DNA of 64,000 nucleotides from Myxocyprinus asiaticus (Eukaryota > Chordata > Actinopteri > Cypriniformes > Catostomidae): contig NC_059372.1 of assembly GCF_019703515.2 (NCBI RefSeq), positions 18,085,492 to 18,149,491 of the forward strand, read 5' to 3'. The position numbers and the translations under genes were made by a program. The notes under the pieces were generated by a model, which saw only the letters and a list, made by a program, of their open reading frames with translations, was not told the origin of the DNA and did no database searches. Shown piece after piece: positions 60,650 through 64,000 of the stretch; the stretch's first letter is position 1; each line of letters opens with the position of its first letter.

Positions 60650-61027
60650 CAGGGCTGGATCTAGGGGGTAGCATTATCCCGATGCCTCCCAAGCACAAGT
60701 GAAGCAAAGGGTCAAATTGTACCATCATCAGGTGCGGCTGATCCGGCAACGTCTCACATAAATATCCACCCACTTGAAAACATTGTTCCATACTATAAAC
60801 TGCCATTAATGTAATTTGTTAGCCTGTTAATGTGTTAAAAATGCTGGCATATGTCTTTAACAGCAGGTCTAGTTTTTATTTTATATTTAAGTTGTAAAGT
60901 AGCTGAAAGCTCCATTACACTGTGTTTGAAATAGATTTATGAGAATTTAGGGCAGAGAATTCGCTGCCTTGCCAAACTCCACAGTGGGAAAATGGAAATC
61001 TGTGGTCCTGCAACGAACCCTCATTAA

Positions 61028-61260
61028 AGGAATATTCCTGGTTCAATACAAGTTAAGCTTAACTGACAGCATTTGTGGCATAATATTGATTACAGCAAAA
61101 ATGTATTTCAACTCATCCCTCATTTTCTTTAAAAAAAAAAAAGAAAGAAAGAAAGAAAGAAAGAAAGAAGAAAAAATCAAGGTTACAGTGAGGCACTTAC
61201 TATGGAAGTGAATGGGGCCAATTTTTGTAGGGTTTAAGACATACATGTAAAAATAACTTG
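61028..61260. mobile_element. AGGAATATTCC-type MITE, copy 2
   Basis: AAAGGAATATTCCTGGTTCA, then CAGTGAGGCACTTACTATGG and GTGAATGGGGCCAATTTTTG, matching the copy at 35598. The A-rich centre has expanded into (GAAA)n. Confidence 0.65.
61137..61169. repeat. (GAAA)n microsatellite
   Basis: Seven GAAA units after an A run. Confidence 0.92.
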
Positions 61261-61562
61261 TTAATCAAAAGACAAGGGTAGGTCATAAGACATTGTATGC
61301 ATAATATGACTAAAAATGTCAAAAAAGCCTTGGCTCTGTGGTTGTGCTGAATTTAATAAAATGTTATGTTTCTTATATTTACTTTTTCGTTAATATTAAG
61401 GGGACAGGGGGATGTATACAGTAGCGTAGGTGTATGTGATTAGAATTATTTTTACTGCAAACATTTTTACTATTTGAAATGTACTGTAATTTAAATAAAT
61501 ATTATTATTAAGCATTTACTTTTTTAGTACTGTGGAAATGTGTCAATGGCATGTAGTTCTGT

Positions 61563-61563
<1 letters not shown>

Positions 61564-61594
<31 letters not shown>

Positions 61595-61600
61595 TGTGTT
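61564..61600. repeat. (CT)n(GT)n compound microsatellite
   Basis: About seven CT units followed by about eleven GT units. Confidence 0.92.
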
Positions 61601-62361
61601 ACGTGCCACTTAAACGACTGTTAGTTGTCTTATTTAGTAAATAGGCTCGGCTATTTTGCACTAAGAGTTACCCTAGCTTTCTCTCCCTTTCATCTCTGGG
61701 GTTCTTCAACAACGTTCTAGATCCAGTCCTGCTACAGAGGCTGATTTATCCTGTTTGGGACAGGGACAGATGCAGGGATAGACATCGCCTGTCAATCAAC
61801 TCAAGAATGCACATGCGCATTAGCTGGACCAGTCTAAAAAAATAGCATTCCCTTATGACTTAGTACACTTGACACTGCGTTTATTAACGCATATAGGAGT
61901 GCCTTCTTACACGACCTAGTTGAAATCTCTCTACAATAATGGCAATATTCTAATATTGGCTATGGTGTTTGAGTCCCGCCTGTTTTAGCATGAAGCTGTC
62001 CGCTATAAAAACAGGTGCATAAACACCACTTCCTCAGAATTTCTTCCTTCAAGACAGCGATAGTTTGTTGTCTAGAAGCTCTCTACCCTTTGCCGTTGAT
62101 ATACACAAGTCAACAGGCGGAATCTTCACAGCAACGAGAAGACTCTCCGCTCCCCTGCAGTGCTCGGGCAAACTTCACTTTGCCTTGACGCTTGATGCTT
62201 CACTGGTGAACGGGCCTCAGCATCCTGATTCCCCGCAGCGCTTTGGCAGGTGTTGTGGATCCTTACAAAGCAATTGCATATTGTGTGAAATATAAATTTA
62301 CATTTATTTATATATTTATACATCTAAAAGAGTTGCTTACATGTCTGTGTCTTTTTAAAGA

Positions 62362-63236
62362 TGTTATTCTGTAAGTGTTCCTTGTGCGAGAGGTACATCC
62401 CGACATCAGATCAGCATGAGAGCTGCGCCCACGCAGAGTCAGACTGTCCTCACTGCGAGGGCATGTAATGTAATCAAGACGCTTTCTGAGGGACGATTCC
62501 ACCTCACGCGCCCTCCCACACGCCTCTTCTGTGAAACCCGAGGATTCACACGAGGAGGCACGGCGGGGCCACGAGGCCGAGCAGGATGAATTTGAGGTGG
62601 TCCTTATGCCGGCACACGCCCCCACAAGCCCCTCAAACTCCACCACGTCACTCCACCGGCCCTCTGAAAGAGCGCATGGCCTTGTCTCGTTCAGCGGTTC
62701 TGATGCTGTGGATGATAAAGACGACGTCATGTCTCTCACTGCATCAGGCGAGTGGTCAGTGGATGATGCTGCCACCCCCCCCAGCGAGGGTTAGAAGCGT
62801 GCACGTGCCACTGACAGGAGATGCTCCGGTCGAAGAGCTTAACCTCGAGTGGTCTCTCCCAGAGGAACCTGAACAGTCTCGCCTCGATGAATGGTTCCTG
62901 CAGTCTGGATGCTGTCAAGCGGCCGCGTTCCGCAAATTTGCCCCATTCTTCCCTGAAGTTCATAATGAACTGTCAAAGTCTTGGCACGCCCCCTTCTCAG
63001 CACGCTCGTGCAGTGACACCATCCTCTCTAATGTGGCTCATGGGGAAGAAAATGGTTATGCCCAACTACCCCCTGTGGAGGAGGCAGTAGCGGTACACCT
63101 CTGCCCAGCGAGTAACAGGGATTGGAAATCACACCACATACATCCTTCCAAGCCGTGTCGACAAACGTCCACACTGGCTGGAAAAGCTTACTCAGCGGCA
63201 GGACATGTTGGATCAGCACTCCATGCAATTGAGTGA
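62362..63236 (+). pseudogene. DIRS-like gag ORF of the divergent element
   Basis: ATG at 62362 starts MLFCKCSLCERYIPTSDQHE, a Cys/His-rich N-terminus like that of copy D, and stops after about 35 codons. Family-like sequence continues in other frames: EFEVVLMPAHAPTSPS, then the long piece with LNLEWSLPEEPEQSRLDEWF, FAPFFPEVHNELSKSWHAPF and AYSAAGHVGSALHAIE. Confidence 0.72.
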
Positions 63237-63239
63237 CAT

Positions 63240-64000
63240 TTGAATCATGCACTCACAAAGTTCCCATTCAAAATGATTACTCAGAAACGGATCTTATCGC
63301 ATGTATGCCCACACGATTGGTTTGCGTCGATAGATCTGAAGGATGCATACTTCATATCCAAATTGTACAAGATGTTTTTGAGATTTGCACTCGAGGGAAC
63401 AGCGCATCAATTCAAAGTCCCGCACTTCGGACTGTCTCTTGCTCCTCGCACATTCACAAAGTGCATTGATGCGGTTCTCTCCCCTCTGAAACTGAGTGGC
63501 GTGTGCATCTTGAACTACCTTGATGATTGGCTGTTACTGGCACAATCAGAGGCTCTGTTATGCCAGCTCAAAGACTTACTGCCTCAACATCTAAAGAGCT
63601 TGGGCCTCAATGTGAACTGGGCAAAGAGCATGCTCACCCCCAGCCAACAAATCTCCTTTTCGTGAGGTGTCGCACTGGGGCAGATTGTCATGCGGAAAGT
63701 GGTGACTACGGATGCTTCCAATACAGATTGGGGGGCGGTGTGCGATGGACACCCAACTTTTGGCACCTGGACAGGTGCGAAGATAGCGTGGCACATCAAC
63801 CGCCTAGAGCTATCGGCTGTATTCCTAGTTTTAAAGACTTTTCAGTCAGAAATAGCAAACTGTCATGTCCTGGTTCGCTCAGACAACACGACAGTTGTGG
63901 CATATATAAACAGCAAAGGCGGAATTCATTCACCGCCACTGTTGAGACAGACGCATCACCTCCTTATATGGAGCGAGCATCATCTCCTCTGCCTGAGAGC
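63240..64000 (+). pseudogene. DIRS-like reverse transcriptase/RNase H of the divergent element
   Basis: Starts inside the fingers (FKMITQKRILSHVCPHDWFA, SIDLKDAYF), then FGLSLAPRTFTKCIDAVL and catalytic NYLDDWLLLAQ, ending at TGA 63663-63665. RNase H follows at once in another frame: VVTTDASNTDWGAVCDGH (D), INRLELSAVFLV (E) and LVRSDNTTVVAYINSKGG (D). Cut by the window end. Confidence 0.83.

Larger units (their letters stand above)
60650..61731. mobile_element. hAT-like non-autonomous element with nested MITE
   Basis: Ends CAGGGCTGGATCTAG (left) and CTAGATCCAGTCCTG (right, complementary with one change). The flanks CTTTGGAG and CTACAGAG are an imperfect 8-bp duplication. No transposase ORF. 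Confidence 0.6.
61985..64000 (+). mobile_element. Divergent DIRS-like retrotransposon, running off the window edge
   Basis: Gag-like, reverse transcriptase and RNase H segments in DIRS order, clearly related to but well diverged from copies A-D. A TATA box (CTATAAAAAC near 62003-62011) precedes it. Internal deletions remove the gag/reverse-transcriptase junction (at about 63237) and the thumb (at about 63666). Left limit uncertain. Confidence 0.8.

Overview
The window looks like nuclear DNA from a teleost fish, most likely a carp-like cyprinid. The evidence is an AT-rich background with spliced minus-strand genes typical of bony fish, fish-type Tc1 transposons, a tRNA-derived SINE, fold-back MITEs and a dense cluster of DIRS-type tyrosine-recombinase retrotransposons. 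No prokaryotic feature, CRISPR array or rRNA gene was seen.

Two host genes can be supported, both on the minus strand. (1) The 5' half of a mannan-binding-lectin serine protease 2 gene (masp2) lies in six exons between 11734 and 4674. They encode a signal peptide, CUB1, a calcium-binding EGF and CUB2, all with GT/AG borders. The reading frame appears broken by one base twice: at the end of the signal peptide and in the last CUB2 exon. The CCP and protease exons were not found. (2) A complete two-exon preprosomatostatin-2/cortistatin gene (57590 to 56937) encodes a 111-residue precursor ending in [Pro2]-somatostatin-14, with a TATA box, a CRE-like site and a poly(A) signal. In human, MASP2 and CORT also share band 1p36.22, so the linkage may be ancestral.

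Most of the rest is mobile DNA. Four copies of one DIRS family lie at 1-2636 (A, +), 22203-28554 (B, -), 29312-34288 (C, +) and 35935-40573 (D, +). Each has inverted terminal repeats and/or an internal complementary region where the two ends are joined. Each terminal repeat carries a TATA, octamer and inverted-CCAAT promoter module. Copy B keeps all domains but is full of frameshifts. A and C lack the recombinase. D lacks the reverse transcriptase but keeps an RNase H-recombinase reading frame interrupted by one stop. A divergent DIRS relative runs off the right edge from about 62000.

The region 41300-53200 is a stack of transposons: an L2-like LINE tail, an intact Tc1 element with an uninterrupted 333-residue DD34E transposase (42939-44519), a decayed second Tc1 family carrying a nested 406-bp solo LTR (45720-47488), a minus-strand LINE fragment (47611-48895), and a near-identical but broken sister of the intact Tc1 (51618-53193). 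Elsewhere are palindromic MITEs, and a fold-back element whose interior is a degenerate minisatellite, itself inserted into a MITE inside a masp2 intron. Intergenic stretches otherwise show AT-rich sequence and microsatellites only.
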